Origin: an uncultured Lewinella sp. | Lineage (GTDB): Bacteria > Bacteroidota > Bacteroidia > Chitinophagales > Saprospiraceae | DNA length: 64,000 bases | Assembly (NCBI GenBank): GCA_913057785.1 | Contig: CAJXPD010000006.1 | Span: 23,276-87,275 of the forward strand | Direction of reading: 5' to 3' | Part shown: piece by piece, positions 9,122 to 18,734 of the stretch | Position numbering within the stretch: position 1 is the first letter of the stretch | How the letters are laid out: each line of letters starts with the position of its first letter | Notes under the pieces: generated by a model | Seen by the model: the letters and a program-made list of their open reading frames with translations, nothing else | Databases searched by the model: none | Told to the model about the DNA's origin: nothing | Position numbers and translations under genes: made by a program

Positions 9122-12100
9122 CTATCCTCTGGGCGCCTTGTAAAAACTCGGTGCCCTGCCAAACTCCTTCGTGAATTCCTGGGTGAAATGACTGGGGTTA
9201 TCATACCCAATGGCGTACCCGACTTCCGATACGTTCAACTCGCTCTGTTGTAGGAGTTCTTTCGCCCGTTGCATACGGATCATACGGATCACCTGGGTGG
9301 TTGTCTTTCCCGTCAGGGCCTTGAGCTTGCGGTGAAGTTGTGACCGACTAACCCCCATCTCTCTACATAAATAAGGGATAGTGAACTCTCCATCTTCCAA
9401 CAGAGATAAGATGGCTTCCTTTAGCTCTTGTACATAGCTATCTTGCTGGGCTTCTATTGGAGTAGTGGGTATGCCCAGGGGGGTAAGCGTACTGTAACGC
9501 GCGCTAAGCTGCTGCCGAATTTCAATCAGCTTCCGCAAGCGCACTTCTAGCTCTTTCTTTTCAAAAGGCTTGGATAGGTAGGCATCCGCGCCTTGTTCCA
9601 AGCCTTCCAAGCGGGAATCCAAATCCGCCTTAGCAGTTAGTAGAATGATTGGGATGTGGCTGGTGCGCACATCTTTTTTCAGGGTTGCTACCACTTCAAA
9701 ACCATCTTTTTCAGGCATCATCACATCACTGATGATGATGTCGGGTACTAGATTTATAGCTTTTTCAATCCCCTCTAGGCCATTCCTTGCCTTTTCTAAA
9801 CGATACTGCCCTTGAAGACAGGCAGAGAGATATTGTAAGACATCCTTATTGTCTTCGACTAATAGGGCTAAGGGCAAATCTGTATTTTCTATCATTGTCT
9901 CAGCTGCCAATGTTGATCCCTCAGGTATCAAGTCCACCATTGGCTTGAAGGACGGAGTGTCTGATATGGCAGTCCTCTGCTCTGCTTTCCTGCTTATTGG
10001 TAGAAAAATCGTAAATGCTGTACCCTCTTCTTCTTGACTTTCCACTTCGATCCTTCCCCCCAATAATTTGACCAACTCCTTCGTCAACGCCAAGCCAATA
10101 CCAGTGCCCTCACCTTTCCGGGTACTGGAATCGTCTACTTGATAGAACCGGTCAAAAATATGTGGTAATTGGTCCGCTGGAATCCCCATTCCGTTATCCT
10201 TTACCTTCAACTCCAAATTAGCCCCATGCTCCGGGTCTAGTGATTCTGATACGGTGATGTAGATGTCTCCACCCTCCGGAGTAAACTTGATCCCATTTCC
10301 TACTAGATTTAAGAAAATCGTCTGGATTTTCTCTGGATCAAAGTCCATCTGCACTGCTCGTACTCCTGGTAAAAAGTGCAAGCGAATGTCTTTGCTTTCG
10401 GCATACGAATGCATGGACTCTGCAAGGTATTTGAGGAATCGAACAATGTCGTCCTGAATGAAGTGAATGGGTAGATTTCCTCCCTCTAGTTTGGAAAGGT
10501 CTAACATTTGGTTGATCAATCCCAGCAATTGCCCACTGTTGCGTTTGATCATTGAGAGGCCTCTGCGGAACCAGTCCTCGGGGTTTTCCAGTATCTGATC
10601 AGCCATACCGGAAATCACGGTAAGCGGGGTTCGGAATTCATGCGTAATGTTGGTATACAACTGGGTCTTCACCTGGTCCAGTTCCTTTAATCGTTCAGCC
10701 TCCTGCTGTTCTAGTTGAAGTTGATGCTCTAGCAACCACTGTCTTCTACGATAGGCCGACCAGCCATAAAAAATAGCCGCCAGTAAAAAGCCAAAACCAA
10801 GGTAAGCCCACCAGGTTTGCCACCAGGGAGAACGAACAACAAATGATATGGAAGTCCCATTTCCCGTCCAAATACCATCACTATTAGCCGCCTTCACTTG
10901 AAAAGTATATCGCCCCGGATCCAGATTAGTATAGCGGGCAGAACGTTGGTTGCCGCCATTGATCCACTTATCGTCATAAGGAATCAGCTTATATTGGTAT
11001 TTATTGTTTAAAGGATCACTGTAATGCAAGCCTACAAATGCAAAATGGAAATCGTTTTGTTGGTGGGGCACTGTAATCTGATCTTCTTCATCTTTCGGTA
11101 ATTCAAAGGGTTCACCTGACACTTCTAGACCGGTTATCAGAACTTCTGGGGGAAACGGACTACCTTTTACCTCATCTGCATAAAAAGCATACATCCCTGA
11201 ATTTCCACCAAAAAACAATTGACCATCCTTGCCTTGAAATGCAGTACGAAAAACAGGGTCCTCAGGTAAGCCGGTTCGGTCAAATTGCTTTGACACCGGA
11301 TCAAATTTCACCAAACCCGATAGGGTCGCAACCCATAAGATGCCATTGGAGTCTTTCCTAAAGTTAGCTACTTCATTAGCAGGTAGCCCGTCGCCTATCG
11401 TATACTGTTCAATACTGCCATCAGCGTGATTGTAATGCAATAATCCCTTGTCAAAGGTTGCCATCCAAAACTCATCTTTGGTTTCTTCCAAGATTGCCAT
11501 GGCTTGATACCCTCGCAGGAACGGGTCAAAGCTATCTGTCCTTCGATTGTATCGATATAAGGTTTTATGGGTAAAATCAAGAGCCCAAAGTGTTTCTCCA
11601 TTGATATCATCAGGCATAAAGATTCTAGAATCCTCCTTGGATTCGCTAAAGGCATATCGTTTGAAAGACTCATTTTGCTTATCGAAACGAAGTAATTCGT
11701 CATGCCTGATCGCTAGCCACAAGTAACCCGCTTGAACCTCGGAAATGGCATAAACTGTATGGCTAAAATCGCTTGTATCATCCCTCTGTATATCATAGTG
11801 AATGAATTGATTGGTTTGACGGTTCAAGCGTGCCAGTCCACCGTCCCCGTTTTCTCCAATGGTCTGGATACCTCCTGTTCCCAGTCCTACCCAGATCGTC
11901 CCATCTTCATCTTCATACACTGCACGGACGGAATTGTTAGCAATGCTGCCCTTGTTCCGTTCGTCGTGTAGGAATGAAGTGATAGCACCCGTTTTAATAT
12001 TCAGCTTATGGAGGCCTTCTTTAAAAGTGCTGAGCCAAAAAATGCCTGGCTCTATCTTCGATTGACAGCTTTGTTCTACAGATTTTAAGGCTGGATAAAA

Positions 12101-13282
12101 ACTAAATTTTCGGGCAAACGCATCCAATTTCCAAAGGCCCTCACCTCCATTAAGGTAGGTCAACCATAAATGACCTTGCCGGTCCTCATACAGCGTCCAA
12201 AGCCAACTAAATCCTCCTTTTGAAGGATTGATGAAGCTTAATTTTTCTTCCTGCGAATTAAAGTGGTTAAGGCCAACGCCCAAGGTACCGACCCAATAAT
12301 CGCCGCGCTGATCTTGATGAATGATTTGTACAAAGGGACCATCTCCAAATCCAACTACCTCGTCACAGGGTGCATGGAGTGCATGAGGATTATTAGCATC
12401 CGGAAGCATCCTCGTAAAATCTTCCGTATCCGGATTAAATTGATGAAGACCACATTGATAGGTACCGACCCAAATCTTCCCTTCTTCATCTTCCAAAAGG
12501 GCACTTACCCTATTATCCAGCAAACTATTCGAGTCTAAGGGATCATGTTTAAATCGCTTGACCTCACCGGTTGAAGGCTTAAATCGAATCAACCCACCAC
12601 CATATTCAGGTAAGCCATAGCCCGTACCAATCCAAATGTTTCCATTCTGATCTGCCAATAACACACGCACAATATCTTTGGTAAGGGAATTAGGATCCGC
12701 TGGATCATCCAGATAGCGAATGAATTGATCATTAACCCTATCATATCGATATAGGCCTCCCCCCTGCTGTCCTACCCATAAGTTCTGGTCCTGATCTTCC
12801 GTAAAAACCTGGACAATAGTCGATAGTAGCCCTCCTGGTGTCAGGTCATTCGGTTCAAAGAAATAATGTTTAAAACAATCACAGTCGGCCACGTACCTGC
12901 TTACTCCTTCTGACATGCCTATCCAAAAGGAGCCGCTTTGGTCAACATAAAATCCTTCTGTGCCACCGGGCAATAGTGATGTCGTATCGTCGGGAATATG
13001 TTTATAGACTTTGACCTCATATCCATTATACTTGAGCAGTCTTCCCTTATTCGTATTTATCCAAAGAAACCCATCCTCATCCTGGATTAGGTCTTTGAAG
13101 AGCGATATTTTTTCGCCATTTACTTCTAGATGAACTTCTTCAAAACCAATAGACGAAACTTGGGCCAGTAGAACAGCACCAGGAAGGAAACAACATAGGC
13201 ATACACTCACTAAACTCAACTTTGCCACTCTAGGGAAAGAAAAACCGACACGGGTCCAATGATTTGATTTAGTTTCTAACAT
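9122..13282 (-). CDS. Hybrid two-component system regulator (HTCS) next to SusC/SusD
   Basis: This 1386-residue protein joins sensor and transcription factor in one chain. Order: signal peptide; periplasmic beta-propeller repeats (many copies of the pattern D..GNIWIGT) over roughly residues 45-740; a Y_Y_Y domain ending in YTFQVKAANSDG; one membrane helix (YLGFGFLLAAIFYGW); histidine kinase with H-box THEFRTPL (His881), N-box NGIKFTPEGG and ATP-lid GEGTGIGLAL; a receiver with phospho-acceptor Asp1186 (SDVMMPEKDG) and lysine in LSKPF; and a C-terminal AraC HTH ending GRAPSFYK. All catalytic residues are present. HTCS proteins usually control an adjacent SusC/SusD locus, and this one lies just beyond the protease gene. 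It reads leftward, convergent with that gene. Confidence 0.95.
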   Translation of the reverse strand: MLETKSNHWTRVGFSFPRVAKLSLVSVCLCCFLPGAVLLAQVSSIGFEEVHLEVNGEKISLFKDLIQDEDGFLWINTNKGRLLKYNGYEVKVYKHIPDDTTSLLPGGTEGFYVDQSGSFWIGMSEGVSRYVADCDCFKHYFFEPNDLTPGGLLSTIVQVFTEDQDQNLWVGQQGGGLYRYDRVNDQFIRYLDDPADPNSLTKDIVRVLLADQNGNIWIGTGYGLPEYGGGLIRFKPSTGEVKRFKHDPLDSNSLLDNRVSALLEDEEGKIWVGTYQCGLHQFNPDTEDFTRMLPDANNPHALHAPCDEVVGFGDGPFVQIIHQDQRGDYWVGTLGVGLNHFNSQEEKLSFINPSKGGFSWLWTLYEDRQGHLWLTYLNGGEGLWKLDAFARKFSFYPALKSVEQSCQSKIEPGIFWLSTFKEGLHKLNIKTGAITSFLHDERNKGSIANNSVRAVYEDEDGTIWVGLGTGGIQTIGENGDGGLARLNRQTNQFIHYDIQRDDTSDFSHTVYAISEVQAGYLWLAIRHDELLRFDKQNESFKRYAFSESKEDSRIFMPDDINGETLWALDFTHKTLYRYNRRTDSFDPFLRGYQAMAILEETKDEFWMATFDKGLLHYNHADGSIEQYTIGDGLPANEVANFRKDSNGILWVATLSGLVKFDPVSKQFDRTGLPEDPVFRTAFQGKDGQLFFGGNSGMYAFYADEVKGSPFPPEVLITGLEVSGEPFELPKDEEDQITVPHQQNDFHFAFVGLHYSDPLNNKYQYKLIPYDDKWINGGNQRSARYTNLDPGRYTFQVKAANSDGIWTGNGTSISFVVRSPWWQTWWAYLGFGFLLAAIFYGWSAYRRRQWLLEHQLQLEQQEAERLKELDQVKTQLYTNITHEFRTPLTVISGMADQILENPEDWFRRGLSMIKRNSGQLLGLINQMLDLSKLEGGNLPIHFIQDDIVRFLKYLAESMHSYAESKDIRLHFLPGVRAVQMDFDPEKIQTIFLNLVGNGIKFTPEGGDIYITVSESLDPEHGANLELKVKDNGMGIPADQLPHIFDRFYQVDDSSTRKGEGTGIGLALTKELVKLLGGRIEVESQEEEGTAFTIFLPISRKAEQRTAISDTPSFKPMVDLIPEGSTLAAETMIENTDLPLALLVEDNKDVLQYLSACLQGQYRLEKARNGLEGIEKAINLVPDIIISDVMMPEKDGFEVVATLKKDVRTSHIPIILLTAKADLDSRLEGLEQGADAYLSKPFEKKELEVRLRKLIEIRQQLSARYSTLTPLGIPTTPIEAQQDSYVQELKEAILSLLEDGEFTIPYLCREMGVSRSQLHRKLKALTGKTTTQVIRMIRMQRAKELLQQSELNVSEVGYAIGYDNPSHFTQEFTKEFGRAPSFYKAPRG

Positions 13283-13638
13283 GACTATTTTTAGCTGCGG
13301 CGCGGTTCAAGAATGGTCATGAAAAATAAGTATGGCCTTAACAGTAGGCACAATTGGATGAATATACAAAAAAACCGCTATCGGGCTGGATGTGACTTGG
13401 AGTCAGACTGCATTAGAACCATCCACACCTCAGCAAAAAACCACCTGATTATTAGCACTTTACCTCCTTTTTTCTTACCTTCAGTACGTACGTCTCATAG
13501 TACTCCTACCAAAAACAAGCCTCACACATTCATTCAGTGAGGAGTTCACAGCAATGTTGAAACTGATTTTGGCCCTGCTTGGAATGTCTGCTATTTCAGC
13601 ACATTCATATCATTTCAACTTTTCCCAACCTATCAAAT
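13283..13638. other. Divergent intergenic region, HTCS versus NTF2-like gene
   Basis: These 356 bases lie between the leftward HTCS and the rightward NTF2-like gene. A palindrome GTACGTACGT occupies 13484-13493. A possible 57-codon reading frame with a signal-peptide-like start (MLKLILALLGMSAISA) opens at ATG 13554, 11 bases after a GAGGAG, and runs out of frame into the next gene to 13727. I do not call it a gene. No clear promoter was recognised. Confidence 0.4.
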
Positions 13639-14178
13639 ATGAGTACTATGAAAAAAAATCTCAATCTCGGCGTATTGATCCCTTTCTTGCTGCTAGCCTT
13701 CACCGTTCACCTACAAGCGCAAGATAATCCCGTATCCTACAAGGATGTAGTCGTAGAAAACCCTGAACCTGAAGTCGACATGAAGGTCGTGGTCGACTAT
13801 GTGAATTTCTGCGTAAATGGCAAATTGGATGAGCTCAAGGCCATTCTGTCTGACAACTACATAGCCTACGGCCCAGGTCCGAAAGACTCCGTCAACACGG
13901 AACAGTTAATCAACCAGTGGAAAGAAAACTATAAGGTACAATCCAATAGAAAGGTAAATCAAATCACTCAGACTTTCCGGGTATTATCCGGTAACCTCCA
14001 GGGAGATTGGGTAAACCTCTGGGGGACCTATAGTTTTACACAAAATGGCAAGGACCTATCCCTTCCCTTTCAGCTAACCGCGCAGGTTAAAGATGGTAAA
14101 TTAGAAAGAAGTACCATTTATTATGATCAGGTACCCGTTCTACTGGAGCTGGGCTTTACTATCACGCCTCCAAAATAG
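13639..14178 (+). CDS. Secreted NTF2/SnoaL-like protein
   Basis: This is a 179-residue protein when started at ATG 13639 (MSTMKKNLNLGV), or 176 from the next ATG at 13648; both give a normal signal peptide ending near HLQAQ. The upstream extension in frame looks non-coding. The mature part resembles a nuclear-transport-factor-2-like cone fold: VVVDYVNFCVNGKLDELKAILSDNYIAYGPGP, then a central WKENYKV and a strand-rich end WGTYSFTQNGKDLSLPFQLTAQVKDGK. Such proteins often appear annotated only as nuclear transport factor 2 family. No catalytic residues can be assigned. A hairpin follows the stop codon. Confidence 0.75.
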   Translation: MSTMKKNLNLGVLIPFLLLAFTVHLQAQDNPVSYKDVVVENPEPEVDMKVVVDYVNFCVNGKLDELKAILSDNYIAYGPGPKDSVNTEQLINQWKENYKVQSNRKVNQITQTFRVLSGNLQGDWVNLWGTYSFTQNGKDLSLPFQLTAQVKDGKLERSTIYYDQVPVLLELGFTITPPK

Positions 14179-14583
14179 AAGTTCAATGAACCAAATTATT
14201 GGTTAACAACAGATTAAAGTGGCCTAAGACTTGAACAAATTCTTGGGCCACTACTTGAATCAAAGAACACGAAAATAGCTTTAGGAACACTCCCCGCGTC
14301 TATTCCCAGCTTAGCATTACCCATCTCATATCTCTGGCCTAAAGCAAGCGACAAGCAATTCATGATTGAACAACTATCAACTTACCCGCACCATATACCT
14401 CACTATTCACCCCCAAAAGACAGCGGCTAAAACGGCTCCTCCACAGATAAACCCTATCATCAACCAATTGCTACCTAGAAAATACTGCTATTCTGTTAAA
14501 TCAGAATCTCTTCAGCATTCCTTTTGAACTCTATCTCTGCTAAAGCATTTTATTTAGAGTCTTAAATAGTAAGTACTACATAA
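14179..14583. other. Intergenic region before the RND operon
   Basis: This 405-base stretch has no convincing reading frame. It contains the stem-loop at 14219-14251 near its left end. The right part must hold the promoter of the adaptor-RND-TolC operon, but I see no clear TTTG/TAnnTTTG pair. Confidence 0.4.
14219..14251 (+). terminator. Stem-loop downstream of the NTF2-like gene
   Basis: GTGGCCTAAGA pairs with TCTTGGGCCAC (11 base pairs, one T-G wobble) around an 11-base loop, 41 bases after the stop codon. There is no T-tract behind it, so it could be a weak terminator or a transcript-end stabiliser. Confidence 0.45.
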
Positions 14584-15693
14584 ATGGACATTACAAAAAA
14601 TCACCTACAAGTCACCTTGACCCTCTTTTGCCTATCCTTAATTTTCCTCTTACCAGCTTGTTCCAAAACTGACGAGAAAAAGGCGGAACCCAAGACTGCA
14701 GCAGCGGCGGCAGCACCTCCCAAAGCAAGGGCTCTACCTGTGCAAGGGCTGGTCGTGGAATCCAGGACTTTGGAAAAGAGCATTGGGGCCACCGGAAGTC
14801 TCATCGCCTATGAAGCAGTAGATATACGCCCCGAGCGCACTGGTAAATTGATGCAACTCAACTTCAACGAATCCTCCTTTGTAAAGAAAGGAAGATTGTT
14901 GGCCAAGATTGACGACAAGGAGCTCCAAGCGGAACGCAAACGCCTGGAAGTGAGTTTGGATCTAGCGGAAAAAGAAGTAACGCGGGGCAATGAATTGCTA
15001 AAGATCCAAGGGGTAAGTGCAGAAGAGATGGATCGGCTGAACAATCGCGTGGAGGCGATCAAAGCTGAAATGGCCGTGCTCGATGTCCAGATAGAAAAGT
15101 CAAATATTGTAGCTCCTTTCTCTGGACTGGTTGGCTTACGCCAAAAAAGCCTTGGCGCCTACGTCACCCCTAACGATATCATTGTGGATCTCAAGCAAGT
15201 GAATCCCTTGAAATTGGAGTTTGAGGTGCCAGAGAAATACATCAGCCAGGTCCGGGCCAACCAGGCCCTTAGCTTCACCGTTGTGGGCTTCGATCAAACT
15301 TTTCGCGCTAAAGTGTACGCTACTGATTCTGAAATCGCTCCTGAAACGCGCACTTTCCGAGTTCGAGCTACCTGCGCCAACCCAGGCAATCGACTAAAGC
15401 CTGGCCAGTTTGCCAAGGTAAACCTAGTCACTGATAAAAATAATGAAGCTATCATGGTGCCAACCGATGCTGTTATTCCGGTCCTGGACGGCAAGCAAGT
15501 GTTTGTCTATAAAGGAGGGAAGGCCGTAGCAACGCCAGTAATTGTGGAGGATCGGCGAGCACAACTGGTAGAGGTTACTACTGGGGTTTCTCAAGGAGAT
15601 ACCATCATTGTGAGCGCATTAATGTCACTCACCAATGGTGCGCCAGTGAAAATTCAGGAATTAGTTGAACCCGTAAATGATCTTGCAGAATGA
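14584..15693 (+). CDS. RND efflux periplasmic adaptor (membrane-fusion lipoprotein)
   Basis: This 369-residue protein bridges the inner-membrane pump and the outer-membrane channel. It starts with a lipoprotein signal peptide (IFLLPAC, cysteine about 26) and an Ala-rich linker. Then comes the biotinyl-lipoyl-like half GTGKL-type strand set (VDIRPERTGKLMQLNFNES), an alpha-helical hairpin (about 115-175, LEVSLDLAEKEV to EAIKAEMAVLD), the second lipoyl half (IVAPFSGLVGLRQKSLGAYV) and the beta-barrel and membrane-proximal domains. It overlaps the pump gene by four bases (ATGA), which indicates translational coupling. The substrate is not predictable. Confidence 0.93.
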   Translation: MDITKNHLQVTLTLFCLSLIFLLPACSKTDEKKAEPKTAAAAAAPPKARALPVQGLVVESRTLEKSIGATGSLIAYEAVDIRPERTGKLMQLNFNESSFVKKGRLLAKIDDKELQAERKRLEVSLDLAEKEVTRGNELLKIQGVSAEEMDRLNNRVEAIKAEMAVLDVQIEKSNIVAPFSGLVGLRQKSLGAYVTPNDIIVDLKQVNPLKLEFEVPEKYISQVRANQALSFTVVGFDQTFRAKVYATDSEIAPETRTFRVRATCANPGNRLKPGQFAKVNLVTDKNNEAIMVPTDAVIPVLDGKQVFVYKGGKAVATPVIVEDRRAQLVEVTTGVSQGDTIIVSALMSLTNGAPVKIQELVEPVNDLAE

Positions 15694-18600
15694 GTTTATC
15701 ATCCACTAGTATCGAACGACCGGTGCTGGCAACGGTCATTTCTATTGTCATTATTCTATTTGGCGCCATTGGTTACACCTACCTAGGCGTAAGGGAGTAT
15801 CCGGTAGTGGACCCACCGATTGTATCCGTTTCTACTAGCTATGTGGGTGCCAACGCCCAGGTGATTGAATCCCAAATCACGGAGCCACTGGAAGAGACGG
15901 TCAATGGTATTGCGGGAATCCGCTCTTTATCTTCCATTAGTGCCGATGGTCGAAGTACGATTACGGTTGAATTCGAAATTGGGACCGACCTGGAAGCTGC
16001 CGCTAATGATGTCCGCGATAAGGTCTCTCAAGCACAAAGAAGACTTCCTCCCGACGCTGACCCGCCCACTGTTTCCAAATCAGATGCCAATGCAGGGACT
16101 TTAATGGCCTTGACCATCCAGAGTGAAAATCGAGACCTACTTAGTCTTACCGAATTAGCCAATAATATCTTTAAGGAACGCCTGCAGACTGTAGCTGGCG
16201 TGTCCAATATCAGAATTTGGGGATCGAAGGAGTATGCGATGCGGATCGAGATGGACCCCAACAAGCTCTCCGCCTACGGCCTAACACCACTGGATGTGCG
16301 GACGGCTTTACAACAGCAAAATCTGGAATTACCTACTGGGAAAATCGAAGGCAATCGGACAGAGTTGACCATCAGAACTTTTGGCCGCTTGACTACCCCC
16401 GAGGAGTTTTCCGAAATGGTAGTTAGAGAAAGGGATGGCGTGATCGTGCAATTGAAAGATGTGGCTAACGTGGCTCTTAGACCACGGAATCTTAACACGT
16501 CTTTACGTGGGAAAGGCGTTATTAAGATGGTCGGCTGTGCCATTACGCCCCTACCTGGCTCCAATCTGATTGATATAGCGGATGCGGTGTATGTGAGAGT
16601 GGAACAAATCAAGAAGGACTTACCGCCAGATCTTAAGGTAGGTTATGCCTTTGACAATACACGATCGGTACGAAAGGCCGTGAATGAGGTGCAAGATACC
16701 ATCATGATCGCCTTCGGCTTAGTAGTGATTGTCATCTTCCTGTTCTTACGGAATTGGCGCACTACCTTGATTCCAGTCATCACCATTCCGATTTCTTTGA
16801 TCGGCACCTTCTTTGTGATGTACATTTTTGACTTTTCTATCAATGTACTTACGCTATTAGGTATTGTATTAGCGACAGGACTGGTGGTGGATGATGCCAT
16901 TGTAATGATGGAGAATATCTACCGACGGATTGAACAGGGAGTGGAACCCATTAAGGCCGGTTTTGAAGGAGCGAAAGAGATCTATTTTGCCATTATTGCA
17001 ACTAGTATCACCCTGGTGGCCGTGTTCTTGCCCATCATCTTCCTGCAAGGATTGACGGGTCGGTTATTCCGTGAATTTGGCATTGTGGTGTCGGGGGCCA
17101 TTGTGATTTCCACCTTGGTATCGCTGACTTTAACCCCGATGCTGAGTGCTCGTTTTTTGAGGAAAAGCCGTCGACAGTCCGCCTTATTTAGGTTTACTGA
17201 AAATATACTGGAAGGAATTAACCATTTATACAATGCTAGTCTAAAAGGCTTTTTGAAAATCAGGTGGCTGGCATGGCCGCTGTCCGCAGCTTGTATTGCG
17301 GCCATTTATTACATCATCCAGCTGCTACCTACAGAGATTGCCCCCTTAGAAGACAAGAGCTCTTTCCGGGTTTTTGCAACAGCTCCCGAAGGAACCACCT
17401 TTGAAGTCATGGACAATTATATGACGGATCTGCTGGATATTTTGGATACCATTCCAGAGGCGAGGGCATACATTTCTGTTACCTCTCCTGGTTTTGGATC
17501 TAGTACTGCTGCCAACTCCGGCTTTGTCTTTTTCACCGTGGTGGAACCCGATGAAAGAGAAAGAAGTCAATCCGAAATTGTGCAATCCCTATACCCAAAA
17601 GTTAGGGGCTTGAATTATGCGCGGGCCATTATCACCCAACGGCAAACGATAGAGGTGGGACGCAGATTTAGAGGCCTTCCCGTACAATATGTAATTCAGG
17701 CACCAGATTTTGATCGCTTGAAGGAGGCACTTCCACGCTTTGTAGAAGAGGCTGAAAAGAATCCAGCTTTCTCCGTGGTTGACTTGGATTTAAAATTCAA
17801 CAAACCTGAATTACATATCGAAATTGATCGAGAACGAGCTAGAAGTCTAGGTGTAACGGTACGTGATATAGCGGAAACTTTGCAGCTATTTTATAGTGGA
17901 CAGCGATTTGGCTATTTCATTAAAAATGGAAAGCAATACGAGGTAGTGGGAGAAGCGTCTCGGCAATACCGCAATGATCCAGGTGATCTCGCGGGAATCT
18001 ATGTTCGTAATCGAGATGGAGAGTTGATTCAGCTCTCCAACCTGGTGTACTTTAGCGAAGAATCTAACCCACCGACGCTCTATCGCTATAATAGATATAT
18101 CTCTGCTACCGTATCCGCTGGTTTGGCGGATGGCTACACCATAGGGGATGGCATCGAAGCCATGGATCAGGTTAAAAGAGAGGTACTAGATGAATCCTTT
18201 AGCTCTGCTTTGTCTGGGGCTTCCAAAGACTTTGTAGAAAGTTCAGGGGGGCTATACTTCGCCTTCTTTTTAGCATTGATCCTAATCTATTTGGCCTTGT
18301 CAGCCCAGTTTGAGAGCTTCCTTGATCCATTGGTCATTATGTTTACTGTGCCACTGGCCATTACTGGTGCGTTGCTTGCCCTCTGGATGGGCGGACATAC
18401 CATCAATATCTTTAGTCAGATTGGCGTAATCGTATTGATTGGAATCGTTACCAAGAATGGAATTTTGATTGTGGAATTCGCCAATCAAAAGATGGAAGCA
18501 GGGCTTACAGCCAGAACCGCGGTACTAGAAGCAGCTACCCTACGATTACGGCCCATTCTGATGACTAGTATGGCCACTATACTCGGGGTACTGCCCATCG

Positions 18601-18734
18601 CCATGGCCTTTGGATCTGCCTCTACCAGTCGCATCCCCATGGGAGTCGCCATCATTGGAGGGCTAATTTTCTCGCTCTTCCTTACATTGTACGTTATACC
18701 ATCTATCTACACCTATTTTAAGCGAAAATCATGA
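15690..18734 (+). CDS. RND multidrug efflux pump, HAE1 family (AcrB-like)
   Basis: This 1014-residue proton-driven inner-membrane pump has twelve membrane helices and two large periplasmic loops. The start is typical (SSTSIERPVLATVISIVIILFGAIGYTYL). The proton-relay aspartates are both present in GLVVDDAIVMMENI (Asp401-Asp402, equivalent to the AcrB pair 407/408). The internal repeat is visible, with FESFLDPLVIMFTVPLAITGA and LRPILMTSMATILGVLPIA in the second half. It begins inside the adaptor's stop codon and ends inside the start of the TolC gene (four-base overlaps at both ends), so the three genes form a complete tripartite pump. The length is close to AcrB (1049). Confidence 0.95.
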   Translation: MSLSSTSIERPVLATVISIVIILFGAIGYTYLGVREYPVVDPPIVSVSTSYVGANAQVIESQITEPLEETVNGIAGIRSLSSISADGRSTITVEFEIGTDLEAAANDVRDKVSQAQRRLPPDADPPTVSKSDANAGTLMALTIQSENRDLLSLTELANNIFKERLQTVAGVSNIRIWGSKEYAMRIEMDPNKLSAYGLTPLDVRTALQQQNLELPTGKIEGNRTELTIRTFGRLTTPEEFSEMVVRERDGVIVQLKDVANVALRPRNLNTSLRGKGVIKMVGCAITPLPGSNLIDIADAVYVRVEQIKKDLPPDLKVGYAFDNTRSVRKAVNEVQDTIMIAFGLVVIVIFLFLRNWRTTLIPVITIPISLIGTFFVMYIFDFSINVLTLLGIVLATGLVVDDAIVMMENIYRRIEQGVEPIKAGFEGAKEIYFAIIATSITLVAVFLPIIFLQGLTGRLFREFGIVVSGAIVISTLVSLTLTPMLSARFLRKSRRQSALFRFTENILEGINHLYNASLKGFLKIRWLAWPLSAACIAAIYYIIQLLPTEIAPLEDKSSFRVFATAPEGTTFEVMDNYMTDLLDILDTIPEARAYISVTSPGFGSSTAANSGFVFFTVVEPDERERSQSEIVQSLYPKVRGLNYARAIITQRQTIEVGRRFRGLPVQYVIQAPDFDRLKEALPRFVEEAEKNPAFSVVDLDLKFNKPELHIEIDRERARSLGVTVRDIAETLQLFYSGQRFGYFIKNGKQYEVVGEASRQYRNDPGDLAGIYVRNRDGELIQLSNLVYFSEESNPPTLYRYNRYISATVSAGLADGYTIGDGIEAMDQVKREVLDESFSSALSGASKDFVESSGGLYFAFFLALILIYLALSAQFESFLDPLVIMFTVPLAITGALLALWMGGHTINIFSQIGVIVLIGIVTKNGILIVEFANQKMEAGLTARTAVLEAATLRLRPILMTSMATILGVLPIAMAFGSASTSRIPMGVAIIGGLIFSLFLTLYVIPSIYTYFKRKS

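Noticed and set aside
13313-13540. 75-codon frame upstream of the NTF2-like gene
   Set aside because: Low-complexity, basic composition, no fold pattern, and it occupies the likely promoter region of two genes.
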